Assembly (NCBI GenBank): GCA_944322345.1
Contig: CALUOO010000013.1
Location: 1 to 64,000, forward strand
DNA from: an uncultured Bacteroides sp.
Lineage (GTDB): Bacteria; Bacteroidota; Bacteroidia; Bacteroidales; Bacteroidaceae
Length of the DNA: 64,000 nt
Direction of reading: 5' to 3'
In this document: positions 38,601 to 46,757 of the stretch, piece after piece
How the letters are laid out: each line of letters starts with the position of its first letter
Position numbering within the stretch: the stretch's first letter is position 1
Notes under the pieces: generated by a model
What the model was told of the DNA's origin: nothing
Seen by the model: only the letters and a program-made list of their open reading frames with translations
Databases searched by the model: none
Made by a program: the position numbers and the translations under genes

Positions 38601-40110
38601 ATACGGGTATCTTCGACGTTACGTTGAAGCCTCCGTTCATGTGTATCGAGCCGTTTGGGTCGTCCAGCGTGATTTTCCCGTCAAATCCTCCGTGTTCATA
38701 CTTTCCGTCTACCACGATGTTTTCGTACCGGTGTTTGCTATACTCCAGTGCGTCGATGGTTCCTTTCACGTCCAGCAGCGGCTGCTGCTTGGCCATCTGC
38801 CGTCCGTCCACCTTGACCTTCAGGGTGATGCCTCCCATTTTTGAGTTGTCCAGCAGGGTTCCCAGCCTGAAGTCTTTGGTCTGTACGGCTCCCGAGTAGA
38901 GCAGCGATTGTTTCTGGTCCGATTTGAGTTTCAGGTCGGCTCTGATCGTGCCGAGGCTTGTGTTGAGCTGTCCGTTGACCATGAGGTCGGAGATGCGTCC
39001 GGCTATGTCGCCTCGGAAGCGTATGCTGCCCAGCCGCTTGAGCATGGGCGACACTTTTTTGCTCTTGGGCGAGAGGTTGTCTGCAAGGAAGTCTATGCCA
39101 TGTGTATTGACGGCCAGTTCGGACAGTGTCCCGTTGATATACATCTGCCGGGGGTGCGACAGCTTCTCGAAAAGTATGTTTCCTGCCAGCCTGGTCTGGC
39201 GGTTGTCGGCAGTGATTTCGATACGTGGGCAGTTCAGATGGTCTATTGTCCCGTTTGCCTCGAGGGTGATGTCGACAGGCGACTCGAAGGAGGCGAGCGA
39301 GGGGACGAACGGCGAGATGTCTTTCAGCGTGATGTAGGATGAGCGTGTGCGGAAGTCGAACCGTACCTGTTCGGAGAAGTGTTCAAGGGCACCCGGCTGG
39401 TCGTACACCATGCGTATGGTGTCCATCTCCACCTTGCTCTCGGGCAGCTCGATGGCAAAGTTGTGCATCTCCATCCGCTTGTGGTTGGCTGTGAGTTTCA
39501 GGCTGAGTTTCTTGAGCGAGAATCCCGATGCTTCTTCGTCCAGACTCAGGCGCTTGATTCCCACGTTGAGCGAGTCTTTGTTGAGTGCCTTGACCGATAG
39601 GTTGCCGATGATGTTGTGCAGATGCAGGTGGCTGGCGTTGAATCTGCCCGGTGTCTCCTGTTCCGAAAGCACGTCGTATGAGACTCTGCCTCGGCGGACG
39701 AGAAGCGAGTTGATGCGCAGGTCGAGCTGGTTGTCCCGCTTGACGGTGTCTTTCGATGCGAATGCGTCGACAATAAACCGGAAGTTGGACGGGGATTCGG
39801 GTGTGGGCCTGTTCAGCTGGATGTTGAAGCCGAACAGCTGGACGCTGCTGACCGATACTTTCCCTTCGAACAGGGGGAGGATGTCGAACTTTGCCGACAG
39901 GCGGGCTATGCGGAGCATCTCTTTCCGCGACTGGTCTTCCAGCCTTACGTTGTCGATGATCACGCGGTTCAGCAGCCCCATGTTGATCCGGCCGATGGTC
40001 AGGCGCGTATTCAGATGCTGCGACAGTTTTTCTGCCACAACCGTGCTGATGACCTGCTGGACATAGGGTATGTTCAGCAGCATGATCGAACCGATATATA
40101 CTCCCAGCAT
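35683..40110 (-). CDS. tamB: TamB-like translocation/assembly module protein
   Basis: This 1475-residue envelope protein has one N-terminal membrane anchor (about 1-20) and a very long beta-rich body, ending with the conserved DUF490 domain (about 1080-1460; ELPNERDEVQTLVRNY, then ILYLLGIGKFYT and L-x-x-G-x-x-F-Y patterns). It bridges inner and outer membranes and partners with Omp85/TamA-type proteins. The annotated ATG lacks a basic N-region. Upstream codons read ...LKKTVRWIIGI before it, up to a stop at 40165-40167, so a non-ATG start (CTG 40143 or nearby) may be the true one. The promoter box at 40177-40184 permits this. Confidence 0.92.
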   Translation of the reverse strand: MLGVYIGSIMLLNIPYVQQVISTVVAEKLSQHLNTRLTIGRINMGLLNRVIIDNVRLEDQSRKEMLRIARLSAKFDILPLFEGKVSVSSVQLFGFNIQLNRPTPESPSNFRFIVDAFASKDTVKRDNQLDLRINSLLVRRGRVSYDVLSEQETPGRFNASHLHLHNIIGNLSVKALNKDSLNVGIKRLSLDEEASGFSLKKLSLKLTANHKRMEMHNFAIELPESKVEMDTIRMVYDQPGALEHFSEQVRFDFRTRSSYITLKDISPFVPSLASFESPVDITLEANGTIDHLNCPRIEITADNRQTRLAGNILFEKLSHPRQMYINGTLSELAVNTHGIDFLADNLSPKSKKVSPMLKRLGSIRFRGDIAGRISDLMVNGQLNTSLGTIRADLKLKSDQKQSLLYSGAVQTKDFRLGTLLDNSKMGGITLKVKVDGRQMAKQQPLLDVKGTIDALEYSKHRYENIVVDGKYEHGGFDGKITLDDPNGSIHMNGGFNVTSKIPVFNFSATVDKLRPNDLNLTTGYPDTEVSLRLRANFTGRSVNDMIGEINIDSLQFALPDKEYFMKNMNILANRDKGENHLHLTSEFLTADVKGHFQYHTLPASVVNITRRYVPSLMPSSQQSIDTRNNFEFDINIYNTDILSTVFNIPLTVYTHSTLKGYVNDTLQRLRIEGYFPRLQYKNNFIESGMVLCESFTDHIRTRIRLSNLKKNGVVNLSLDTQAKDDKINATLNWGNNGVATYSGQLSAIASLLRTQEESPLKAVVDVKPTGVILNDTLWQIHPSQVVVDSGRIDVNNFYFSHSDRYVRINGRISDNPSDTVKVHLKDINMGYVFDIASISDDVDFEGDASGTAYASGVLKKPEMNTKLSVKNFSLNQGRLGNLEITGKWDNEHRGIDIDALISDVAPYPPSHITGTIYPLKPESGLDLNIEASNLNIKFLEHYMQSIANDIEGRVTGKVHFYGKFKGLNLDGAVMTNASMNFDVLGTRFAVQDTIHMSPTGLTFNYARIADAKGTMGSLNGYLRFKHFKNINYHFDIQANNMLLMNTKESTDVPFYGTVYGTGNATLSGNQTQGLEANVAIVTNPNTYFTYINGNVASAASNQFIKFVDKTPHRTIQDSVQILSYYEQMQQKKQIVEEKQKTDIRLNILLDATPDATMKIIMDPIAGDYISGRGTGNIRTEFYNKGDVRMFGNYQISQGIYKFSLQEVIRKDFIIKGGSTINFNGPPLNANMDIQATYTVNSASLNDLIPDASTVIQQPNVRVNCIMNLSGILASPSIKLGIELPNERDEVQTLVRNYISTDEQMNMQILYLLGIGKFYTENARTGNQNSNVMSSVLSSTLSGQLNNALSQLFETNNWNIGTNLSTGDKGWTDVEVEGILSGQLLNNRLLINGNFGYRDNPMANTNFVGDFEAEWLLNRSGEVRLKAYNETNDRYYTKTNLTTQGVGIIYKKDFDKWNELFFWNNWKIRKKKKEEQ

Positions 40111-40176
40111 GATACCGATGATCCAGCGTACGGTTTTTTTCAGCGTTCTGATAAGCGTTAATTTTTATTTGGCGAA

Positions 40177-40184
40177 CAAAAATA
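40177..40184 (-). promoter_or_regulatory. -7 promoter box for tamB
   Basis: The minus strand reads TATTTTTG, matching TAnnTTTG. Transcription would begin near 40170-40174, so the leader is about 60 nt to ATG 40110 or under 30 nt to an upstream non-ATG start. Confidence 0.6.
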
Positions 40185-40219
40185 TAAAATAGTTCGTTAT
40201 GATTCGTGTTTTTTATCAT

Positions 40220-40227
40220 TACTTTTG
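40220..40227 (+). promoter_or_regulatory. -7 promoter box for tsaD
   Basis: TACTTTTG matches TAnnTTTG, giving a leader of about 90 nt before tsaD. It lies within 40 bp of the divergent tamB promoter. The -33 element is poor. Confidence 0.6.
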
Positions 40228-40322
40228 CACCGTTTAAAAAAAGAAATGAGTGGACGAGTTGGCGGGTCGGCAGTAGACAAGTCAGTCGGTCTGCTTGCCA
40301 ACCTGTCAAAAAAATAAGACTT

Positions 40323-41342
40323 ATGAGTGCAATCATACTAGGAATAGAATCGTCTTGCGACGATACATCGGCTGCCGTGATCAGAGATGGTTACCTGTTG
40401 TCGAACGTTGTCTCCAGCCAGGCTGTTCATGAGGCCTACGGAGGTGTTGTCCCCGAACTGGCTTCGCGTGCCCATCAGCAAAACATCGTCCCCGTGGTCC
40501 ACGAGGCGCTGAAGCGTGCCGGAGTGACGAAGGAAGAGCTGAGCGCCGTGGCCTTCACACGCGGGCCGGGACTGATGGGGTCGTTGCTCGTAGGCGTCTC
40601 CTTTGCCAAGGGATTCGCCCGTGCGCTGGGGATACCGATGATCGATGTTAACCATCTGAGCGGACATGTGTTAGCCCATTTTATTAAAGCCGAAGGTGAA
40701 GAGAACGTCCAGCCACGTTTCCCCTTCCTCTGTCTGCTGGTGTCGGGCGGAAACTCACAGATCATTCTGGTGAAGGCGTACAACGACATGGAGATTCTGG
40801 GGCAGACCATCGACGATGCTGCGGGAGAGGCCATCGACAAGTGTTCGAAGGTGATGGGGCTGGGCTATCCCGGAGGGCCTGTCATCGACCGTCTGGCACG
40901 TCAGGGGAACCCGAAGGCGTACACCTTCAGCAAACCTCATATCCCCGGGCTCGACTATAGCTTCAGCGGGCTGAAGACCTCGTTCCTCTATTCGCTGCGC
41001 GACTGGCTGAAGGACGACCCCGACTTTATCGAGCATCACAAGGAGGACCTCGCGGCATCGCTCGAGGCAACCGTCGTAGACATCCTGATGGACAAGCTCC
41101 GCAAGGCTGCCAAGCAATGTGGCATCAAGGAGGTGGCCGTAGCAGGAGGAGTGTCGGCAAACAACGGGCTGCGCAATGCCTTCCGCGAACATGCGCAGAA
41201 ATACGGATGGAACATCTTTATCCCAAAATTCAGCTACACGACGGACAATGCAGCCATGATAGCCATCACCGGCTATTTTAAATATCTGGACAAGGACTTC
41301 TGCTCTATCGACCTGCCTGCCTATTCGCGCGTGACGCTCTGA
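40323..41342 (+). CDS. tsaD: tRNA N6-threonylcarbamoyladenosine transferase
   Basis: This 339-residue protein of the Kae1/TsaD family transfers threonylcarbamoyl to A37 of ANN-decoding tRNAs. ATG 40323 gives the standard start MSAIILGIESSCDDT. Further signatures are HQQNIVPVVHEAL (metal His), VNHLSGH (second His pair), LLVSGGNSQ, TIDDAAGEAIDK, GGPVIDRLA, VAGGVSANNGLR and DNAAMIA. Length is normal. It is monocistronic. The reading frame upstream of the start matches no family member. Confidence 0.97.
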   Translation: MSAIILGIESSCDDTSAAVIRDGYLLSNVVSSQAVHEAYGGVVPELASRAHQQNIVPVVHEALKRAGVTKEELSAVAFTRGPGLMGSLLVGVSFAKGFARALGIPMIDVNHLSGHVLAHFIKAEGEENVQPRFPFLCLLVSGGNSQIILVKAYNDMEILGQTIDDAAGEAIDKCSKVMGLGYPGGPVIDRLARQGNPKAYTFSKPHIPGLDYSFSGLKTSFLYSLRDWLKDDPDFIEHHKEDLAASLEATVVDILMDKLRKAAKQCGIKEVAVAGGVSANNGLRNAFREHAQKYGWNIFIPKFSYTTDNAAMIAITGYFKYLDKDFCSIDLPAYSRVTL

Positions 41343-41685
41343 CGGGGGGAGAGCGCGCTGAAGGGGGGAGGCATCTCCAAGGCATGAGGAGTGCGTCCGA
41401 AAAAAACTCAGTATAATGATTCATCACAGGCTACTCAGATTATCACAGATCGCTCCGGCTTTGATCGTCTGTACATTACGGACGGCTCTGTGTGGCCTGT
41501 GGTGAGCTCTTTGGCATGCTTGCTGCTGATAAAAAAAGGGGACTTCCGACAACGTGTGTAAAGATAGCAATTTTTTTTTAAACTTCCAAATTTTCAGCCC
41601 CTATAACAGCATTTTTATCTCCCGCTGTTTTATGATGAAAAAATAATACAAAACGTTTCCCTCAGAATGCAAGAAGAATCCCTTA

Positions 41686-41906
41686 CACTTACAATTATTA
41701 CAAATGACAATTAGGTTTTTTCGGTAATTACCTCTTTGGCTAAGAAAAGTGTTAAATAATTTAATAATATATATTATATTATATATATTATTATATATAT
41801 AATATAATATATATTATTAGACTCTCTTTCTGCTTTCTTGGGGCTACCATTACAGTTTTTGCTAATTGTCATTTGTCATTTGTCATAATTGTAATGATTG
41901 TAAGTG
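41686..41906. repeat. Nested inverted-repeat element in the tsaD-cinA gap
   Basis: The outer arms CACTTACAATTATTAC (from 41686) and its near-complement ending at 41906 frame about 220 bp. The next inner parts, ACAAATGACAATTAG on the left (ending 41714) and CTAATTGTCATTTGT on the right (from 41862), also pair. The right arm carries an extra copy of the TTTGTCA unit. The centre is a 58-bp A/T hairpin (41762-41819). The layout looks like a miniature inverted-repeat or repetitive extragenic element, but no target-site duplication was seen. The 996-bp gap 41343-42338 otherwise holds the cinA promoter and leader; no gene is supported there. Confidence 0.75.
41762..41819. repeat. 58-bp perfect A/T palindrome (27-bp stem, 4-nt loop)
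   Basis: Positions 41762-41788 and 41793-41819 are exact reverse complements, with loop 41789-41792. The stretch contains only A and T. Such a perfect AT arm can extrude as a cruciform in supercoiled DNA. Confidence 0.95.
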
Positions 41907-42170
41907 CGGGGGTGTGAGGTGAAGAGCTGCACAGAGTGGGGCTGTGCGGTTGTGCATTGCTGTTGAGTGAGAATGCTGGAGGCTTTTTCCCCTCTGAAAA
42001 CGTCGTCTTCGGCAGACGAAAGAATTGTTTTTCCCCTCGCGCCGCAGTGCGTTTCTCCTTCGGCTGTAAAAAAATGGGGGCTGTAAGTGGTTCATTGTCA
42101 GCTGTCTAATGATTTTTGGTGAAAATGCCGGTTTTGTTAACAGATTTTTAGAGATTAGCGATACCTGTTT

Positions 42171-42202
42171 TTTGGCTGTCTGAAGTGAATGGCTTAACTT
42201 TG
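42171..42202 (+). promoter_or_regulatory. Promoter for cinA
   Basis: TTTG (42171-42174), 20 nt, TAACTTTG (42195-42202): a complete Bacteroides promoter match. The start site would be near 42209, giving a leader of about 130 nt. Confidence 0.85.
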
Positions 42203-42208
42203 TGGCAC

Positions 42209-42338
42209 GACAACGGACAAGTGGACAAAATAGACAAGGGACAAATAGACGATTTTTTAGTAGACAAGCAGACGAGTCCTGAACCCTCGTCAACTCAAAA
42301 AAACTCAAAAACTTAAAACTCAAAAACTCAAAAAAGGC
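42209..42338 (+). promoter_or_regulatory. Repeat-rich cinA leader
   Basis: The leader contains seven short GACAA/GACGA-like units at about 8-nt spacing (42213-42275), a 6-bp hairpin GACGAG/CTCGTC (42271-42291) and four copies of ACTCAAAAA or close variants just before the ATG. The 10-mer AGTAGACAAG (42259-42268) recurs in the tsaD leader (40272-40281). No known riboswitch is recognised. Confidence 0.55.
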
Positions 42339-43571
42339 ATGTTCGCAGAGATTATCACGATAGGAGACGAGCTGCTGATCGGGCAGGTGGTAGACACCAA
42401 CTCGGCATGGATGGGCAGCGAACTGAATAAGGCCGGCATCGAGGTACTTCGCATCACCTCGATACGCGACAGAGAGGAGGAAATCCTCGGGGCTGTAGAC
42501 GATGCGATGAAGCGTGTAGACATCGTGCTGGTGACCGGAGGACTGGGCCCGACGAAGGACGACATCACCAAGCAGGCGCTCTGCCGCTATTTCAACACAC
42601 GGCTGGTGTTCAGTCAGGAGGTGTTCGACAATGTGAAGCGCGTGCTCGCCACAAAGATACCCATGAATGCCCTCAACCGCAGTCAGGCAATGGTCCCCGA
42701 ATCCTGTACGGTGATTCAGAACCCCATCGGAAGCGCCTCCATCAGCTGGTTCGAACGCGACGGCAAAGTGCTCGTGTCCATGCCCGGAGTGCCGCAGGAG
42801 ATGATGGCAGTGATGACGGAATCTGTTCTGCCGAGGCTTCGCGAACGGTTTCATACCGACGTCATTCTCCACCGCACGTTCTCCGTACAGCGCTATCCCG
42901 AGTCTGTCCTTGCCGAACGGCTTGAGGAGTGGGAAACCGCACTGCCCGCCTGCCTGAAGCTGGCTTATCTGCCCAAGCTCGGCATCATCCGCCTCCGTCT
43001 GACGGCACGCGGAAAAGACCGGGCAATGCTCGAACATGCCCTCGACGAAGAGACACAGAAGCTGAAGGAGATATTGGGCGATGCCATTTTCAGCGAGGAC
43101 GACACCCCGGTCGAGGTGATTGTAGGGCAGCTGCTGAGGGGGAAACACCTCACCGTGGCCACGGCCGAGAGCTGCACGGGAGGCAACATCGCAGCCCGTC
43201 TGACCTCCATCGCCGGCAGTTCCGACTATTTCAAGGGCAGCATTGTGGCCTACTCCAACGAAGTGAAGATGCGCCTGCTTGGCGTGTCGCCCCAGACGCT
43301 CGAAGCCCATGGAGCTGTCAGCGAACAGACCGTGGTGGAAATGGCAAAAGGAGCGATGCAGGCTTTGCAGACCGACTGCGCCGTAGCCACATCGGGCATC
43401 GCAGGCCCCGGAGGCGGCACTCCGGAGAAGCCCGTGGGCACGGTTTGGATGGCAGTTTGTTATAAAAATGAAATTCGTACGCTGAAGCAGGACACCAACC
43501 GCGGCCGGGCGCTTAATATCGAAAGAGCGTCAAATAATGCCCTGCTTTTACTCAAAGATTTGATTAAATAA
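42339..43571 (+). CDS. cinA: CinA-family protein (MoCF domain + NMN deamidase domain)
   Basis: This 410-residue protein has an N-terminal molybdopterin-binding-like domain (about 1-170; [33 protein letters not shown]) and a C-terminal CinA domain (about 250-410; [41 protein letters not shown]). Family knowledge: the C-domain deamidates nicotinamide mononucleotide in pyridine-nucleotide salvage, and the N-domain can act as an ADP-ribose pyrophosphatase. Both domains look complete. The long reverse-strand frame over it is a composition artefact. Confidence 0.95.
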   Translation: MFAEIITIGDELLIGQVVDTNSAWMGSELNKAGIEVLRITSIRDREEEILGAVDDAMKRVDIVLVTGGLGPTKDDITKQALCRYFNTRLVFSQEVFDNVKRVLATKIPMNALNRSQAMVPESCTVIQNPIGSASISWFERDGKVLVSMPGVPQEMMAVMTESVLPRLRERFHTDVILHRTFSVQRYPESVLAERLEEWETALPACLKLAYLPKLGIIRLRLTARGKDRAMLEHALDEETQKLKEILGDAIFSEDDTPVEVIVGQLLRGKHLTVATAESCTGGNIAARLTSIAGSSDYFKGSIVAYSNEVKMRLLGVSPQTLEAHGAVSEQTVVEMAKGAMQALQTDCAVATSGIAGPGGGTPEKPVGTVWMAVCYKNEIRTLKQDTNRGRALNIERASNNALLLLKDLIK

Positions 43572-43610
43572 CGAAAAAACGTGTCTATAAGCGAATTATT
43601 TTCAGAATTG

Positions 43611-43642
43611 CTTGTTTTGTATCGATAAAAGTACTTACTTTG
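43611..43642 (+). promoter_or_regulatory. Promoter for rpmB
   Basis: CTTG (43611-43614), 20 nt, TTACTTTG (43635-43642), a near match to the Bacteroides consensus. The leader to rpmB would be about 45 nt. Confidence 0.65.
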
Positions 43643-43691
43643 CGTCCTGTTTGAAATAAGTTAGGTCTAAAACTATAAAAATAAGATAGAA

Positions 43692-43952
43692 ATGTCGAAG
43701 ATTTGTCAAATTACCGGAAAGAAAGCCATGATTGGCAACAATGTTTCACACTCAAAGAGAAGAACAAAAAGAACTTTCGATGTGAACTTGTTTAACAAAA
43801 AGTTCTATTATGTAGAACAGGATTGTTGGATCAGCCTTAGCATCTGTGCTAACGGTCTTCGTATCATCAACAAGAAGGGACTGGACGCTGCGCTGACAGA
43901 AGCTGTAGCTAAGGGGTATTGTGATTGGAAAAGCATTAAAGTAATTGGCTAA
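43692..43952 (+). CDS. rpmB: 50S ribosomal protein L28
   Basis: This 86-residue protein starts [11 protein letters not shown] and has the L28 pattern [15 protein letters not shown]. It is the first of three genes (rpmB, rpmG, DUF4295) with gaps of about 20 bp, an arrangement typical of Bacteroidetes. Its upstream promoter suggests strong expression. Confidence 0.97.
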   Translation: MSKICQITGKKAMIGNNVSHSKRRTKRTFDVNLFNKKFYYVEQDCWISLSICANGLRIINKKGLDAALTEAVAKGYCDWKSIKVIG

Positions 43953-43973
43953 ACGTAAAGGAGAAAACTTACA

Positions 43974-44162
43974 ATGGCAAAGAAAGCAAAAGGTAACAGA
44001 GTACAGGTGATTCTGGAGTGTACAGAGCACAAGGATAGCGGAATGCCGGGCACATCACGCTACATCACTACAAAAAACAGAAAAAATACAACTGAAAGAC
44101 TGGAGTTGAAGAAATACAACCCGATCTTGAAGAGAGTAACGGTTCATAAGGAAATTAAATAA
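43974..44162 (+). CDS. rpmG: 50S ribosomal protein L33
   Basis: This 62-residue protein is recognisable by [26 protein letters not shown] and LKKYNPILK. The zinc-type C-x-x-C pairs are absent (only one Cys), so it is the zinc-free form. Confidence 0.96.
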   Translation: MAKKAKGNRVQVILECTEHKDSGMPGTSRYITTKNRKNTTERLELKKYNPILKRVTVHKEIK

Positions 44163-44179
44163 TATAAGATAGTCAACCC

Positions 44180-44338
44180 ATGGCAAAGAAAACAGTAGCA
44201 AGTTTGCACGAAGGAAGCAAAGAAGGTCGTGCTTACACCAAGGTGATCAAAATGGTGAAATCTCCTAAGACTGGAGCTTACATCTTTGACGAACAAATGG
44301 TTCCTAACGAAAAAGTACAAGACTTTTTCAAAAAATAA
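44180..44338 (+). CDS. DUF4295 small basic protein
   Basis: This 52-residue protein starts MAKKTVASLHEGS and ends VQDFFKK. It is Lys-rich and belongs to a small conserved family that follows rpmB-rpmG in Bacteroidetes, which suggests a ribosome- or translation-linked role. It has no known activity. It starts 17 bp after rpmG and is followed by a strong terminator. Confidence 0.85.
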   Translation: MAKKTVASLHEGSKEGRAYTKVIKMVKSPKTGAYIFDEQMVPNEKVQDFFKK

Positions 44339-44365
44339 TCAGAATAGCACAGCTATTATCTATAT

Positions 44366-44400
44366 AGCCCCTCCGTTCAAGGCAATGGAGGGGCTTTTTT
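44366..44400 (+). terminator. Intrinsic terminator after the rpmB operon
   Basis: AGCCCCTCC (44366-44374) pairs with GGAGGGGCT (44387-44395) across a 12-nt loop and is followed by a T-run. A classical rho-independent shape. Confidence 0.92.
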
Positions 44401-44456
44401 ACGTCCGGCATCCGAAAATAATGCAGACAGGCTCTTACTATCTCGATTCTTTGTTA

Positions 44457-44464
44457 TATCTTTG
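44457..44464 (+). promoter_or_regulatory. -7 promoter box for ftsY
   Basis: TATCTTTG, exact TAnnTTTG, 32 nt ahead of the ftsY ATG. The -33 element is weak. Confidence 0.65.
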
Positions 44465-44496
44465 TAGCATAATGTATTATAGAAACAATTCGTTAT

Positions 44497-45456
44497 ATGG
44501 GATTTTTTAGTTTTTTTTCAAAGGAAAAGAAGGAAACTTTAGATAAGGGATTATCTAAAACCAAAGAAAGTGTATTTAGTAAAATCGCCCGTGCCGTTGC
44601 CGGCAAATCGAAGGTCGACGACGAAGTGTTGGACAACCTCGAAGAGGTGCTGATTACATCCGATGTAGGAGTGGAAACAACTCTGAACATCATCAAACGA
44701 ATTGAAAAGCGGGTAGCCACAGACAAATATGTCAATACGCAGGAGCTGAACCACATACTTCGTGATGAAATCGCCGCACTGCTTACAGAAAACAACTCAG
44801 GACAGGTGGCCGATTTCGACGCCCCGATCGAAAAGAAACCATACGTCATCATGGTGGTGGGAGTCAACGGAGTGGGCAAGACCACAACCATCGGCAAGCT
44901 GGCCTACCAGTTCAAGAAAGCCGGCAAGTCGGTCTATCTGGGAGCAGCCGATACCTTCCGCGCCGCCGCCGTCGAACAGCTGATGATTTGGGGCGACCGT
45001 GTAGGAGTGCCCGTCATCAAGCAGAAGATGGGAGCCGATCCGGCATCTGTGGCATTCGACACCCTGAGCTCGGCTGTAGCCAATAATGCCGACGTAGTGA
45101 TCATCGATACGGCAGGCCGGCTGCACAATAAGGTAGGGCTGATGAACGAGCTGACCAAAATCAAGAACGTGATGAAGAAAGTAGTCCCTACAGCACCCGA
45201 TGAAGTTCTGCTGGTGCTCGACGGCTCGACAGGTCAGAATGCCTTCGAACAAGCCAAGCAGTTTACCCTTGCCACCGAAGTTACCGCCATGGCCATCACC
45301 AAGCTCGACGGAACAGCCAAGGGGGGAGTGGTTATCGGCATCTCCGACCAGTTTAAGATCCCTGTCAAATACATCGGGCTGGGCGAAGGAATGGAAGACC
45401 TGCAGATCTTCCGCAAGAACGAGTTCGTAGAATCCCTGTTCGGAGAAAAACAATGA
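44497..45456 (+). CDS. ftsY: Signal recognition particle receptor FtsY
   Basis: This 319-residue SRP GTPase docks ribosome-nascent-chain complexes to the membrane. It has a short basic N-terminus, an N helical domain (about 15-100) and a G domain: GVNGVGKTTT (P-loop), DTFRAAA, DTAGRLH, TKLDGTAKGG and GLGEGMEDL. The N-terminal acidic A domain of E. coli is absent, as in many bacteria. rimO overlaps its stop by 4 nt. Confidence 0.97.
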   Translation: MGFFSFFSKEKKETLDKGLSKTKESVFSKIARAVAGKSKVDDEVLDNLEEVLITSDVGVETTLNIIKRIEKRVATDKYVNTQELNHILRDEIAALLTENNSGQVADFDAPIEKKPYVIMVVGVNGVGKTTTIGKLAYQFKKAGKSVYLGAADTFRAAAVEQLMIWGDRVGVPVIKQKMGADPASVAFDTLSSAVANNADVVIIDTAGRLHNKVGLMNELTKIKNVMKKVVPTAPDEVLLVLDGSTGQNAFEQAKQFTLATEVTAMAITKLDGTAKGGVVIGISDQFKIPVKYIGLGEGMEDLQIFRKNEFVESLFGEKQ

Positions 45457-46754
45457 GAAAAAAGAAAGTAGACATCATCACTCTGGGGTGTTCGAAGAAT
45501 CTGGTCGACTCCGAGCAGCTGATACGCCAGCTGGAAGAGGCTGGCTATAGCGTGGCTCACGACCCCGAAGACCCTCGGGGAGAAATAGCCGTCATCAACA
45601 CCTGTGGCTTTATAGGCGACGCCAAAGAAGAATCCATCAACATGATACTCGAGTTTGCCCAACGCAAGGAAGAGGGCGACCTGAAGAAACTCTACGTCAT
45701 GGGATGTCTCTCCGAGCGCTATCTGAAGGAATTGTCGATCGAGATACCACAGGTAGACAAGTTTTATGGCAAGTTCAACTGGACAGAGCTGCTGGCAGAC
45801 TTGGGCAAGCAGTATCACGAAGAGTTGCGCATCGAACGTACGCTGACAACGCCATCCCACTACGCCTACCTGAAGATCTCGGAAGGATGCGACCGGAAAT
45901 GTTCCTATTGTGCCATCCCCATTATCACAGGTCGTCACCATTCGCGCCCGATGGAAGAGATATTGGACGAGGTGAGATACCTCGTGTCGAAAGGCGTCAA
46001 GGAGTTTCAGGTCATTGCACAAGAGCTGACTTATTATGGCGTAGACCTCTATAAGAAGCAGATGCTGCCCGAACTGATCGAACGCATCTCCGACATCGAA
46101 GGTGTAGAGTGGATACGCCTCCATTACGCCTATCCTGCTCATTTCCCGACAGAACTCTTCCGCGTGATGCGCGAGCGTCCAAACGTGTGCAAGTATATGG
46201 ATATTGCCCTTCAGCACATCAGCGATAATATGCTCAAGATGATGCGCCGTCAGGTGACTAAGGAAGATACCTACCGGCTGATCGAGCAGTTCCGCACCGA
46301 GGTGCCCGGCATACACCTGCGTACGACACTCATGGTAGGGCATCCGGGAGAGACCGAAGAAGACTTCAATGAGCTGAAGGAGTTTGTACGTAAAGTACGT
46401 TTCGACCGTATGGGAGCCTTTGCCTATTCAGAAGAAGAGGGTACGTATGCCGCCAAGCAATACGAAGATTCTATCCCTGAAGAGGTGAAACATGCCCGTC
46501 TGGACGAGCTGATGAGTATCCAGCAGGAAATCTCTGCAGAGCTGAGTGCTGCCAAGATCGGAAGACAGATGAAGGTGATTATCGACCGTGTGGAAGGTGA
46601 CTACTACATCGGGCGTACAGAGTTCGACTCGCCTGAGGTGGATCCCGAAGTGCTGATCGATGCAAATAAACAAGATTTGGAAATAGGCCAATTCTATCAG
46701 GTGCGGATAACGGATGCTGATGATTTTGACCTGTATGCAGACATTATAGAGTAA
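45453..46754 (+). CDS. rimO: Ribosomal protein S12 methylthiotransferase RimO
   Basis: This 433-residue radical SAM enzyme methylthiolates Asp in S12. The N-terminal UPF0004 domain holds three cysteines (one in LGCSK, one in NTCGF, one in VMGCLS), the radical SAM motif is CDRKCSYC, and a C-terminal TRAM domain follows (about 365-433). Start overlaps ftsY by ATGA, suggesting coupling. HU follows after 3 nt. Confidence 0.96.
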   Translation: MRKKKVDIITLGCSKNLVDSEQLIRQLEEAGYSVAHDPEDPRGEIAVINTCGFIGDAKEESINMILEFAQRKEEGDLKKLYVMGCLSERYLKELSIEIPQVDKFYGKFNWTELLADLGKQYHEELRIERTLTTPSHYAYLKISEGCDRKCSYCAIPIITGRHHSRPMEEILDEVRYLVSKGVKEFQVIAQELTYYGVDLYKKQMLPELIERISDIEGVEWIRLHYAYPAHFPTELFRVMRERPNVCKYMDIALQHISDNMLKMMRRQVTKEDTYRLIEQFRTEVPGIHLRTTLMVGHPGETEEDFNELKEFVRKVRFDRMGAFAYSEEEGTYAAKQYEDSIPEEVKHARLDELMSIQQEISAELSAAKIGRQMKVIIDRVEGDYYIGRTEFDSPEVDPEVLIDANKQDLEIGQFYQVRITDADDFDLYADIIE

Positions 46755-46757
46755 GTC

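Noticed and set aside
37642-40066. Several long forward frames opposite tamB
   Set aside because: They are antisense shadows in the GC-rich 5' half of tamB. None has a family motif and they break up in different frames.
41343-41680. Possible short gene after tsaD
   Set aside because: No frame there has a start signal, a domain or coding-like composition; short TCACAG repeats are the only structure seen.
41883-43310. 475-codon reverse frame opposite cinA
   Set aside because: It overlaps a complete cinA gene. GC-rich third bases leave the antisense frame open; no domain, start signal or promoter supports it.
45234-46343. 369-codon reverse frame opposite ftsY/rimO
   Set aside because: It covers both well-supported genes in antisense and its protein has no recognisable domain.
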